Positions 33,501-44,195 of a stretch of DNA of 64,000 bases are shown one piece after another. The stretch's first letter is position 1. The number at the start of each line of letters is the position of its first letter. The DNA comes from Undaria pinnatifida. Lineage: Eukaryota; Sar; Phaeophyceae; Laminariales; Alariaceae. The stretch covers positions 7,000,603 to 7,064,602 of the forward strand of contig JABAKD010000002.1 in the NCBI GenBank assembly GCA_012845835.1, in the 5' to 3' direction. The translations under genes were made by a program, and so were the position numbers. A model generated the notes under the pieces. The model was not told the DNA's origin and did no database searches. It was given only the letters and a program-made list of their open reading frames with translations.

Positions 33501-34340
33501 ACCTGAGCCAACGAGCTTCAACACGTGTAGAAAGAAAAACATGCCAAACCGTGAAGCATCTGGCATTTCAGACGGAACTCCTTTCGGGAGGAGGAATCGT
33601 GCTCTCACCATCTCTCGGGAACCTGAGCGAATCCGTCAAGCATTTGATTGAGGAAATCGTCCTTCCCGTGCAGCATCTGCAACCGCTCTACCGCTAGCTT
33701 TGCTCCCGCGACGCTGAGAATGGCGGGGGTAACGCCGAATCCCCCGCCCAGAGGGTCCTCCTCCACCCCCAAAGTCTTCGCTGCGCCGTACCACCACCTG
33801 GGGTGAACACGCCTCCTAAAAGAAGCGGAAGGCGTCAGGAGGAGGCGTCAATGGGGGGGTGTCAATGGGGGGGTGTCAATGGGGGGGAGAGGCGTCCCAC
33901 TCTATGGGTGAAGCAGAAGGTTCGAGCCCCTAACATGAGGCGCTCATGAGGAGCTAGGTGAAAAAAAAACATCACCCGAAGAATGACTTCGAAGACATTC
34001 GTTCGCGCAGTCCGATCGAGCTCACGAGGAGCGAGCTCCAAAAACACATCACCCGAAGCAAGACTTCGAAGACATTCGTTCGAGCGATCCGATCGACAAC
34101 TCTATTGCGCTATGGTAGCCCTAAAGCAAACATGCAACTTTAAAGCAAAGTTATCATAAATCAACCGACAGTTCCGCACTTGAGGAGTTCAACCGCTCAT
34201 AAACTTTCAGACAAACAACTGCAACCCCTACCGTGAGATGGCTCGGGAGCTATCTAACCTGTTTGGAACTCCTTCAGGCTTTAGCGTGCTTGGATCTAGA
34301 TTGCTACGGATTAGGAAGGCCTATTATTTTGCAGCAGCAG

Positions 34341-34565
34341 ACGCGTGGTGCGATACAGGCGTGTGCCTGCTTTTTTTCTGAGGCGCCGCGCGGGAGGAGC
34401 TCCACAATACCCCCGATCCAAAACCTGCCTCTTGACCAAAAGGCGAAGGCGTGAAACCCGATGAGCAACCCCATGGCCTAGGTATACAAAGCCTCCAATA
34501 TTTTGGAAAACTAGAGTCATTCCATGGTAGGCGTTACACTTTTTTTCGCCGAAAAAAATGTATGC
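34341..34565. mobile_element. MITE-T copy, degraded
   Basis: Left end GACGCGTGGTGCGATACAGG; interior CATGGCCTAGGTATACAA and a right part with TTTTTTTCGCC. Right end poorly preserved. Confidence 0.5.
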
Positions 34566-34864
34566 CTGGCCGGTGGAACTCCTCCGGTGAGGAACTACCT
34601 GTTAGTCTTCTTATTTTACGAGTTTATCTTGTTTTAGGACTAGCGCAAAGAAGTGCTGGTCGGGTTTTTGCGCGAAACAAACACCTTCGAAGGCATGTTT
34701 CCGGTGAGGTATTGAGCTAGCTCCTCGTGCTTTACGAGCTCAGAAACTGTAAACTTCCGCTTCACCTCCTATACCGTGGGATGAATCAACAAGAACAACC
34801 GTTCCCGCGATATTGAGTCAAGGAGCCCCCCCCCCCTTCAGAAAAATGCCTTTGCCTAAAACAT

Positions 34865-35075
34865 GCCGGGATTTTCACGGGCCGGATCACTTTCCGCGAG
34901 TCGGATCGGGTAAGGGGTGACCCGCGATTCTCGCAGGTCGGATATGGTAAGGATGATCCGACCCATGAGATTTCGAACACCACCTGACCCGACCCGACCC
35001 GGGTGGACCCGCGTTTTTTGTTTTAGCATCTAGATCCGACCCGCAGGCCGGTTCGTGACCCGTGAAAGCCCCTTG
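34865..35075. repeat. GGGTC-family element
   Basis: Begins GGGATTTTCACGGGCCGG and ends GTGACCCGTGAAAGCCCC, an inverted pair around degenerate GACCC strings. Only a few pentanucleotide units. Confidence 0.65.
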
Positions 35076-36194
35076 GAATAAATTCCTCCCCTATCGTGTC
35101 ACGCCTCAGCGAAGGGTCAAGTGCACGGAGGAGCTCTAAGGATTGTGTCGTCGAGTAGGCGAGAGCAGGCGTTTTTCGCCGAAAAACATCCGGACGTCTT
35201 GAATTGTAAGAGCAAAGGGAGTTTGCGAACAAGATCCACAAATACTGTAGACTGATTCTACGACCCCTAAAGAAACCCTGAAAGACAAAACAGCGATATG
35301 CTTTAACGAACGAACGTTCCGTGGCCGCTCGACACGAGGAAGGATGCCGTGGAAAACTATCTTCACGAACAAAACTTCTTGTTTGCAAAGGAGTATCGAA
35401 CGACGAAGTCAAGGTGGAAAGAAAGGGGCGCGGTGTTTCGGGAAATGCGGCCGGGAACTGGTTTCGCAACCGGCGATTTCGTCAAAGAAAAACTAGGGAG
35501 GCTGTTGTAGAACGCCTTTTTGTCGGGTTCAGAAAACTGCTACTACAGTACCTCTCACGGGGATGAAATTTTCTTGACCGACCTTTCTCCGGGCATGCCC
35601 GTTCGATAGTTCAAAAAGGTCCGCGATGAAACCAGCGAACGTTCGGTGAAAGTCGGTTTTTGTCCTCGGCGCGCGAAGACAAAACAAATCCTACGATTTT
35701 TCGAGCTTTTGGAGCTGCTTATTGCTGGAGACTTGGAGTTAATGAAAAGCGCGTCGGGAGTCGTTTCTGGCTGATTTCTTCTGCTATCTGGTGAGCTCGA
35801 CGCCTCCATACACGCCACAAGGAGCGTGGGGTCATTTTTGTCAGTGGTCACTTAAGGGGGAGATGGAGATGTCCACAACAACTGAAGTGAAACCTGCACT
35901 TGGGAAGTTGCTTTTTGCCCCACTTTGTGTCCTCCGAATTTCGAGACGTTGCCATACGTTGAAAAAGTGCCGACGAACGATCTGGAGAGAAGCACAGGCA
36001 GCTGTAGAGGAAACACTAAGCAGACACACACACCCTCTCTCTCTCTGGCATGGTACGACTCCGAAGAAGAAGGTTCACGTTGATCGTGCTAAAATGGCGG
36101 CGCAACCAATGTCCCGAAAAACGATCTACTGACTGCAGCGATTAGAGTCACCCGGAAACCTGCAGACAGGGGGTGGATAAGATCCTCCGTGCTC

Positions 36195-36835
36195 TTAAGT
36201 GGCGGCGTCAAGGGGCGACGGCGTCAAGGGGCGACGGCGTCAAGGGGTAGTGTCAAGAAGAGGCGTCAAAACGCGTCATCAACGGAAGGTCTCAAAGAGA
36301 GGCCTCAAGGGGTGGGGATCAAGGGGCGACGTGAGGGGGGGTGTCATGGGGAGGCGTCAAGAGGAGGCGTTAAGCTGGGAGGGGGGGCAAGGGAAGGCGT
36401 CAAGTGGGGGAAGAAGGGGAGGCGTCAAGGGAAGGGTTCCAGAAGACGCGTCAAGAAGAGGCGTCAAGGGAAGGGTTCCAGAAGACGCGTCAAGAAGAGG
36501 CGTCAAGGGGAGGCGTTAAAGAGGAGGCGCCGATGAAAGTCGTGAAGGAGAGGCGTCAAGGCGGGGTGTCAAGGAGGGAATCGTTAAGAGGCGGCATCAA
36601 GGGGAGGCGTCAGGGGGAGCCGTCAAGAGGAAGACTCAAAGGTCGCCATGACGGGGCGGCGTCAAGGTGAATGGGCGACCTCACGGGGAGGCGTCAAGGA
36701 GAAGCGTCAAGGTGAAGGGGCGTCCTCACGGGGAGACGTCAAGGGGAAGCGTCAACGGGAGGTGCCAAGGAGAGGCGCCACAGGGGAAGTGTCAGGAGGG
36801 GGCGTTAGGAAGAGCGTCAAGGGGAGGCATCAATA
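36195..36835 (+). repeat. GGCGTCAAGGGG minisatellite
   Basis: About 640 bp of 12-bp based units (GGCGTCAAGGGG) with variable spacers; several frames stay open through it only because stop codons are absent from the unit. A 37-bp higher-order repeat (GGGAAGGGTTCCAGAAGACG) occurs twice at 36430-36495. Confidence 0.9.
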
Positions 36836-37126
36836 CCGACGACGACAGTGCGATGGTGCTACATAATGGGCCCATTGCCTTAGGTAAAAGTTTACCAACT
36901 TCTAAGCCGAGACTAAGCCTTGCAGAGGGATCAGTACCGGAGGGTATTCATCCACTCTAGAATCATAGGAGCCTGTGGTGTGACCGCGGAATATATTGTA
37001 GAGGTGAGTTGATGCAAGATCAACAGCAACCACAACAACAACTGTACAGAAAGTGACAGAATAGCAACAGTCATATACGCACGACGGGTGCAGGTCACAT
37101 GGTTTAGCTGTCGCGCTCTTGCTTAC

Positions 37127-37746
37127 CCTTCGGGGACGAAGTTCCCCTTGCCACCCGGCAGCAGATCCTCCTCCGACAGGCCCTCTTTCGTGCACAGCAC
37201 ATCAGCATCCAGCGTAAGATAAAAACTCGTCCTCACCAGAGAGAAAGCCAGTAGCTTGAGGGCCATCTGCAAAGCGTACTTGCTCCACCAAGGCTCCACT
37301 ACCCCCATCACCCCGCCCCCCTCCGCGCGTGCGGGAAGCAGCAATCTTTCGTCCACAAAAGTGATCGAATCTTGATCCGCCCCGAAACGTTGAGCGTTGC
37401 GAAATATAGCCTCGATTCGAGAGAGATCCCCTCCGTCGCCTTCTCCCCCTCCCGGAACAATGACGAAAAACTCTTGGAAGATATCCATGGCGCCGCAAGC
37501 GCGAAGCGACGACATGAGAAGCGTTGCACGGTAGGCATCCTCTAGGGTAACCAGGAGGACCGCGGAAACCCCTCCGTGTGATGGAGGTGGCGATGCGCTC
37601 GAAGGTGTTGGCGTAAACTCGGCGTTGTTGTCAATTTTCTGTACGGGGGCCTGTATTAGTTGGTTCGTGGTAGATGTCCAACGATAATCGAGGTTAGCGT
37701 TGTTGTTGTTGTTGTTTTGATCACCACTTTTTGCTTTCCAGGTCAA
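37127..37746 (-). CDS. DUF6492-like glycosyltransferase exon
   Basis: An open exon on the minus strand with donor GAAGG|GTAAGC at its 3' end (37127). After a Asn/Pro/Ser-rich start it reads VSAVLLVTLEDAYRATLLM, EFFVIVPGG, ITFVDERLLLP, PWWSKYALQMALKLLAFSLV and RTSFYLTLDADVLCTKE. A nucleotide-sugar-binding LDADV (DxD) after a 'WW..Q..LKL' helix is typical of the DUF6492 family of putative GT-A glycosyltransferases; substrate unknown. The exon's 5' border is not fixed: 37746 is only the first in-frame ATG and a SINE begins a few bases upstream. No downstream exon was recognised before the repeats at 36 kb, so the gene may be broken or have a distant continuation. A partial copy sits at 38110-38360. 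Confidence 0.6.
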
Positions 37747-37751
37747 CTTGT

Positions 37752-37985
37752 AAGAGTTTTACCCTCAGCCACCTGCTGGACAAGGTCATGGTCACAGGTG
37801 GCACACCCTTTTCTTGCCGGTGCGTGCCTTCTTTTTGTCGCGCGTAGGATTCAGCGTTCCCACTATTCAGCTTTTTTATGCTCATCGATTTTCATCGGTT
37901 TTTGCGACATCGCGCTCTCGCGCTTTCCGCTTTTAATCGTCATTTTTTGTGCACGAAAAAGTCCCCACGAGCACGGGTATGCACT
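37752..37985 (-). mobile_element. SINE A copy, lacks tRNA head
   Basis: Shares the CTGGACAAGGxxxTGGTCACAGG, TCGCGCTTTCCGC and TATGCACTCGG segments with the other SINE A copies. It sits between the glycosyltransferase exon and its decayed duplicate. Confidence 0.7.
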
Positions 37986-38109
37986 CGGGAAGATTTGTTA
38001 ATCAACTAAAATATGGTTAGATTATCGGTATCGTTTATACAGAAATCAAATAGATACGATCAAGATCTTCAATAATGTGTGTATCGAAAACATTGTTCAG
38101 ACCACAATC

Positions 38110-38360
38110 GCGTTTGATATACGGTGCTGCCCGCAGGCCGCGCGGGGGGCATCCTCGATGGTAAACAGGCGAACCGCGGATGCCGCCCCGTGCGATGGAG
38201 GTAGATGGTATGAGCTCGAAGCTATTGCGATATTGTCGTTGTTGCTAGCGGTGGTGGTGTCGTCGCAGTCGTAGTCGTCGCCACCGTCGTCGTCGTCGTT
38301 GTCGTCGTCGTTTTCGTTGTCGATTTTCCGTGCGGGAATCTGTTTTTTGGTGCGCTGTTG
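38110..38360 (-). pseudogene. decayed duplicate of the glycosyltransferase exon
   Basis: On the minus strand it encodes ARKIDNENDDDND and LPPSHGAASAVRLFTIEDAP, aligning with QKIDNNAEF and PPPSHGGVSAVLLVTLEDAY of the 37-kb exon, then diverges. A (TCG)n expansion at 38260-38325 fills the Asn/Asp stretch. Confidence 0.7.
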
Positions 38361-38599
38361 TTCGGCGTTATTGCCCCCCCCCCCCCCCACAATGTTGAAA
38401 CGAATTGTGCGAAAACCGCATAACGCACACGAAGAGGGCCCCACCGTTCACGCGATCGTCTGCAAGTTCGAGGGAGCGTTGTCAAGCCTACTGTGTGCAC
38501 CAGGTGTCGTAACCCATGTAGACGCGCGCTACTACAGCACGTTAGAGGTGACGCTTTGTTGCCCTAGGTGTTTTCTGAACGGCGAGGAGGTTCCTTAAC

Positions 38600-39235
38600 C
38601 TGTGTCTTTTTCGTTTTGCAAAATGAGCATTTTGCTCAAAATCGTTGGTATGTTATTCTTGGTTTTGAAAAAATGGTTATTCTGTGTACCTGGGTCACGG
38701 GTTTGTTCATCGGGTTGCACTCTCAGTTTGCTCAAAATCATTGGTATAGTGTCATTCTTGTTTTGCAAAATGAGCGTTTGTATACCTGGGCCACGGGTTT
38801 GTTCATTGGATTGCACTCTCAGTATGCTCAAAATCATTGGTGTGTCATTCTTGTTTTGCAAAATGAGCATTTGTATGCCTGGGCCACGGGTTTGTTAGTC
38901 GGATTGCCCTTTCAGTTTGCTCAAAATCGTTGGTATGTCATTCTTGTTTTGCAAAATGGGTATTTTGTACATCTGGGCCACGGATTCGTTCGTCGGATTG
39001 TACTTTCAGTATGCTCAAAATCATTGGTATGTCATTCTTGTTTTGCAAAATGTTTTATTCTGTGTACCTGGGCCACGGGTTTGTTCGTCGGATTGCACTC
39101 TCAGTCCGCTCAAAATCATTGGTATGTCATTCTTGTTTTGCAACATGTTTATTCTGCGTACCTGTGTCACGGGTTTGTTCATCGGATTGCACTCTCAGTT
39201 TGCTCAAAATCGTTTTCCATGTCGGGTATGGAGCT
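38600..39235 (+). repeat. ~95-bp tandem array, about 6.5 units
   Basis: Unit: GCTCAAAATCATTGGTATGT, CATTCTTGTTTTGCAAAATG, then ACCTGGGCCACGGGTTTGTT and CGGATTGCACTCTCAGTT. Units are about 90% alike. All three plus frames and one minus frame stay open for long stretches, so the 225-codon open frame is a repeat effect. A diverged unit fragment occurs at about 26228-26265. Confidence 0.9.
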
Positions 39236-39329
39236 CCTCAAGTAACCGCTCTTAGAAAGAAATTGTGCCAGCTCTGTAGTAGCATGTGTCTATACCGGGC
39301 ACGTGCGAGTGTAAACGAAAAAAATCTGG

Positions 39330-39520
39330 GCATTTCACGGGTCAGGTCGAGTCAGGGTAACCAGCCCCGACCCGCGAGATTTGAAACCTTCCTGAACCGA
39401 CCCTACCCGTGCCGTGATATTTCAAACACCTCCTGACCCGACCCTACTCGACCCGTCAAATTTGATAATCTCGTGGCGCGGTCCGCGGGGCGGGTCATGA
39501 CCCGTGAAGAGGCCTGAAAG
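39330..39520. repeat. GGGTC-family element
   Basis: Starts GGGCATTTCACGGGTCAGG and ends CGGGTCATGACCCGTGAAG; interior has two 'ATTTGAAACxTxCTGACCCGACCC' spacers. Confidence 0.65.
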
Positions 39521-39778
39521 AAGGCCAATTTATGCGAAACAAACGGCCAATTTTGTAGTCGTTGTTCTTTCTGTTGTTGTTGTCGTTGCTGCTTCCGGTG
39601 GTCTCTAGACTCTAGACTGTCATCACCTGCTTCAACAAGATTTCCTTGACTTGGATGTCTTGAGAATCCGCAGCAGCGGCAGGGAAAATGATGTCTCTAA
39701 ACAAGCGGAGGCCTCTCTTTTGCCCAATACGACGTCACCTCAACTACGTAAGCGCGTTAATTAAGCATTCCGTATATA

Positions 39779-40073
39779 CTAAGGATGTGGTTGTTCTTCT
39801 GGTTGCGAGGAGGACGGTATCACCTGCTTTTCCCCTTCGTCCTCTTCTTCTTCGTGTGAATATTCCCCAGGGTTCATCACCTCCACCTCAGTAGCATGAG
39901 GGATGATGACGTCCACATCGAGCGGAGGCGAAACGACGGCATGCCCTGTCGCCGTTCGGCAAACGCCGGCCACTCGAGCGACTCCCGAATCCCTGATCGG
40001 GACGAGGGCGCCGTACGGACTGTCTCCCTCGAAGCACCCCACCGACGAGCCATTCACGGTTAAACACACCATC
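39779..40073 (-). CDS. terminal exon of unidentified protein
   Basis: The exon starts after a very good acceptor (T-rich tract, GTTAACAG) and ends at TAG. It encodes MVCLTVNGSSVGCFEGDSPY, GALVPIRDSG, a DVDVIIPHATEVEV segment and an acidic, Ser/Gln/Pro-rich tail ending PEEQPHP. The 'LTVNG..VG.FEG....LVP' pattern faintly recalls SPRY-type beta strands, but that is too weak for a call. A 98-residue single-exon gene starting at the ATG at 40072 is the alternative; the strong acceptor makes that less likely. Confidence 0.5.
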
Positions 40074-40164
40074 CTGTTAACATCAATTAAATAAAAAAAA
40101 AACAATTTGAAACACACACCTCTGCATAGACCTGGACACCGAGAAGTTCGTCGAAACTAACTAC

Positions 40165-40450
40165 TTATCAGGGTTTTTCACGGGTCATGATCTGACCCGC
40201 AGGTCGGGCCGGGAGGCTTTCAAAACCTCACGGGTCGGGTCGGGTTAGGTCAGGCCAAAAGATGTAGAAATCTTGCGGGTCGGGTCGGGTCGGGTCAGGC
40301 CAAAAGATGTTGAAATCTTGCGGGTCGGGTCGGGTCATGATCCGCGAGATATGGGTCATGTTATGGGTAGGACCGCTATGACCCGGTAGTTGTTTTCCAT
40401 TGACCCGGGGGTAGGACCGGTAGATCTGACCCGCGGATTCAACTCATTCA
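40165..40450. repeat. GGGTC-family element
   Basis: Starts CAGGGTTTTTCACGGGTCAT; three spacers of the form TTGAAATCTTGCGGGTCGGG at about 30-50-bp intervals. The right end is degraded. Confidence 0.65.
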
Positions 40451-40639
40451 AACCTAACTATTTCCTGTCCGAGGGCTTCTGTGGTGCTGATACCCCCTTT
40501 TTGATCACATTCGTACGGTAAAACGCCGGCATATATATATATATGTATCCATGTCCAGATCTATCCGCACCCATAATATCGAGATCTTATGCCACTGCGG
40601 AGTACCAAAGCGCAGATTAAATGATTTTGGAAGTGTTGA

Positions 40640-40955
40640 GCCGCGGGTCGGATCCACGGGTCTAAACCCGTGGGTCGGAAGATTTTTATTCGCGGATCGA
40701 GGTGATCCGACCCGCGACATGACCTGCATCTCACGGGTCATTCGGAGCCTGGCCGGTCGGGTCGGGTCGGGTCGGGTCGGGTCGGGTCGGGTCGGGTCGG
40801 GTCGGGTCGGGTCGGGTCGGGTCGGGTCGGGTCGGGTCGGGTCGGGTCGGGTCGGGTCGGGTCGGGTCGGGGGTGTTCAAACTCTCACGGGTCAGGTCGG
40901 GTCGGGTCGTGAGGTTTTGAAATCTCACAGGCCGAGTCGGGGAGGGGGGAAGACA
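40640..40955. repeat. GGGTC-family element with ~23-unit pure array
   Basis: Pure (GGGTC)n at 40754-40870, flanked by CCGCGGGTCGG and CTCACGGGTCAGGTCGGGTC motifs. Confidence 0.8.
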
Positions 40956-41147
40956 GACCCACACCGATAGCGTGGGGTTGGAGCTTGGATGTGGCTCAGG
41001 AGCTAAGAATAGAGTGCAAAGAGCACGTAATGCGAAGGGAGGAGCAAAGGGCAGCACATGGAGTACAATAATTGTAGATACAGCCTATGAGGGAAGTAGG
41101 CAATTGAAGAGAGTTAGACCATATTGGTGCAGAGTAGAGGTTTTATT

Positions 41148-41385
41148 TTGTTTCCGAGGCTTTCTTCTTTAGGGAATGTTTGTGAGTGATCAACGTTGAA
41201 ACTCACCACACCGCACGTTGTCGAATGACAAGCACAGCAATGCTAACGCCATACAGATCTTGCGCGTTAGTGGTAGAGGTTTCACGTTGTTTCCGAGGCT
41301 TTCTTTAGGGAATGTTTGTGAGTGATCAACGTTGTAGAATGACAAGCACAGCTGTACTAACGCCATAGATCTTGCGTGTTCCCTG
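41148..41385 (+). repeat. ~130-bp tandem duplication
   Basis: TTGTTTCCGAGGCTTTCTT, AGGGAATGTTTGTGAGTGAT and TGACAAGCACAGC occur in the same order at 41148-41262 and 41277-41385. Confidence 0.85.
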
Positions 41386-41419
41386 ATTAATATGATATAG
41401 TCTAGACTATATGATGTGC

Positions 41420-42180
41420 ACGATCCATACCATGTTGTCCGGGGTGGGATTTGTAGGACCCGGCTCTTGGGCGCACGTGTTTACCGGGGTGGGATCTTTA
41501 CGATACCTGGTACGGCGTTTTTTTGCACATCTCACGACGACACAGGATGGATCTACTTTTTTTAGATGCTTTACGAGTAGTAGATGGTGTCATGCTTTCA
41601 GGGTGGAATCAGTAGGATACGTCTTTTGTGCACATTTTTGACACGTTGAAAGCGCGGAACTGTGCGATTCGTACGGCTTTCGAAAATATTGCACAGCGAA
41701 ATATCGCACCTGGTATATGATAGGATCTAAAAGATCTACTGTACTACCTACCTGGTACAGTAGATCGTGATCTATCTGTCCAATCTGTGACAAATAATAT
41801 GCTCAGTACCGTAGACTATCCAGGTGTCACACACCTTTCATCAGGTGTGAGGTATGCGCTGTCCTAGCTTCGCAGTCTAGATGACACTGTATACCTACTC
41901 GTAGGCCTACCGTAGATCTAGATAATCTACGAGTAAATCGTGCCGTCATGCTTCCTGGTGGGGAATGTAAGACACGGCTGGCTCTTGCGTAAATGTTTGC
42001 CGGACGGGAACTAGTCTACTGTGAGATGCGTTCTTTTTTTGGCATTTCTCACAACGAAATATCAGATCCTATCATAAAATCTACCGCAGATGATCTACCG
42101 TAGATCGTGATCTGTTAATGATGTGCGAAAAATCATGCTTGCTGCCGTTGTTGTACCCGCGGTATCACACCTTTCATCTG
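41420..42180. repeat. degenerate ~350-500-bp tandem copies ending in an exon 3' end
   Basis: Blocks GTTxxCxGGGTGGGAT, CATxTCACxACGA and GTAGATCGTGATCTxT recur at 41435, 41595 and 41945 and beyond. The copy at 41820-41885 (CACACACCTTTCATCAGGTG) parallels 42163-42230, the 3' end of the exon at 42171-42344. Confidence 0.6.
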
Positions 42181-42344
42181 GTGAAATTGCGCTGTTCAGG
42201 CCTCGCAGAGTCGCCCCGATGTGCACCATAGCGACTGCTCCCCCTTGTCCTCCTCCTGCTGCCGCTGCTCCCTGGGAACCAACCGAGTCCGGCTGGGACA
42301 ACACTCGCAACTCTAGCTCCGCCCGTTCCGCTTCTTCTACAGCG
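42171..42344 (-). CDS. internal exon of unidentified protein (paired with 39779-40073)
   Basis: Proposed acceptor GACATGCAG and donor GAAAG|GTGTGA, entering and leaving in phase 2. It encodes AVEEAERAELELRVL, a short Ala/Gly/Gln linker, and MVHIGATLRGLNSAISPDE. The exit phase fits exactly the entry phase of the terminal exon at 40073, giving SPDE-R-MVCLTVNG. I do not recognise the family. The acceptor has a poor pyrimidine tract, and upstream exons were not found. A diverged copy of its 3' end and splice site lies at about 41820-41885. Confidence 0.45.
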
Positions 42345-42479
42345 CTGCATGTCGGCAGTATCCAATACGATGAGACGAGCAAAAATATCATCGCGATCTC
42401 GATGCCAAGTTGTGAATGCATCGTTCTCGTTGACGCTGGCCGATGGTCTATCTCCCGAAGATCTACCTGGGAGGAAGAT

Positions 42480-43440
42480 CTTCTGGTGGTCTGATGATGA
42501 TGATGATCTGCCGCAAGTTTATTGGCGATCAAGCCGAGCAAGATCGCGGTGGCTGTACGAGGCAACGCAGCAAAAAAGCAAAAACAAGCTCACTACGTTG
42601 ATGCCGATGATAAGTTCTTCGCTGAAGAGCTGGTTAAAGATCTATCTGATGATGGTGATGGTGTATGGTGATGCCGGAAGCTTATTCGCCATTCAAGCTG
42701 AGCAAGGTTGAAGCCGAGCAAGATCTCGCGGCCGGCGCACGCCGATCTTCTGTTGCTGCAGGGCTCTGCTATTATACCAGACTATTATTATTATTAAATC
42801 TCTGTGATGCTCAGCTCTACCCCCGCCATCGAATATTCGGCATGATGAGCCGGGGATGAATGTTGATCGATTCTATGCGTCTGGCAGCGCTCGTGTACAC
42901 CCTGTGTACAACAACTGCTGCTGCTGTGTTGTCTGTTGTACAATAGTATAGGCTACACACAACGTTTTTCCTAGTATCCGGGGGACATTAAGTAGCTGGG
43001 CCCGGGTTTCAGGACAGTATGCCTTCGGGATCATTTATTACCCGTTCCGGGTTGATGATGATGAAGATAGATGATGATGACGGCGGCGCAAGCTTGACAA
43101 TTGTTGGCACCCGTGAAGCCGAACAAAAACCGGCCGCAGCGGCTGTATGCGGATCTTCTGTTTTGCGACTGATATCGCACGTGGTATTCAGCTATTATTA
43201 TGGTATCCTGGCCATCGAATCGTCGGGCTGGGACTGGAGGTTGATTTGATGGATGCTGCGCATCTGCCAGCGCCTGTGCACACCCTGACAGACAGGTTGC
43301 TTGCTCTTGACTTCCCGTTCGTAGATGTAGACTATCCAACGTTTTTTTTTTTTGTATCGCGGACAATAAGCAGCTGTGCCCGGGTTTCAGGACAAAACGC
43401 ATTCGTGTTGATTTATTTACCCGTTCGTTCGGGTTGACTC
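42480..43440. repeat. two-copy ~385-bp tandem duplication
   Basis: 42700-43060 and 43085-43440 share GAAGCCGAxCAA, CGGATCTTCTGTT, GCCATCGAAT, TCTGxCAGCGC, GCCCGGGTTTCAGGACA and TTACCCGTTC in order. Confidence 0.75.
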
Positions 43441-44195
43441 GTCGCTGGCGGCAGGTTTCGGGTGATTCAACAGCAGCAGCAAGCAGCAGCAGTACTACTG
43501 CTGTAATGTACTGCACCAAATGCCTAGGTGTATAGTCTAGACTAGACTATATATTCGGCGATGATGTGAAAGCGACATATATGCTGTAGCTCGAACGCGT
43601 TTTGTTCAAAAGCCATGAACTACTAGACTACACCACTATCAACGAACGTGTTTCATGCCATGTATGTGTTTGTACTGTGTCGTCTGTGCCAATGAACTTG
43701 TAGTCTGCCTGTTGTTTCCTTGTGCGCTGCGATAAAGCGTTATTCCGGGGTAGGGAGGGACAACAACAAAAAAAGATCGAGATCCGAGATCTTCTCGTTT
43801 TCGGATCTCGAAGATCTCTGAAGCTTCAAGGTATTGTTTAGTCTAGTCTATAATTCGTAGAGAGGTCGAGATCGGCACCGAACTTGAATTTTCCCGATTA
43901 TAGATCCAACCAACCGACTCGTGAGGTGGAGGGCGATCTATTATTGCACAATAAACATACGGCGAGATCTCGATTCCGATCTCCATCAACACGCGATGTG
44001 GTGGTGGTGCCTTTCTTGCAGCACATACATATATATGCATAATAAGATGATATTGTATTACCGGATCGGATATCCGTGAATAATCGACAAGCAGTATGAC
44101 ATTGTTGTGGATCAGAGACCGCTCACGGTTTCCTAGGTAGATACGGAATGACCCGTGGACCGGGGATGGGGACCTATCGTCCCCGGGTGGCCGAT

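Larger units (their letters stand above)
24721..37126. other. repeat-filled intergenic region, no supported gene
   Basis: Apart from the elements listed separately I see no gene here. Open frames such as 29588-29806 and 31834-32328 lie in duplicated blocks and lack splice or homology support. Duplicated pairs: 28862-28980 with 29224-29345; 29400-29545 with 29592-29735; 31930-32010 with 32130-32215. 32410-34110 holds about five copies of a block with AGAAGxTTCTAAGxATTTTCTGAGCTC type and ACTTCGAAGACATTCGTTCG motifs. Confidence 0.55.

Noticed and set aside
36189-36670. Three overlapping Arg/Lys/Gly-rich frames
   Set aside because: Minisatellite translation; no initiator context or homology.
38600-39235. 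CRISPR array
   Set aside because: Whole ~95-bp units repeat without unique spacers, and the sequence is eukaryotic.
38568-39245. 225-codon open frame in the 95-bp array
   Set aside because: All frames are equally open; unit length not divisible by three; no start, splice or homology support.
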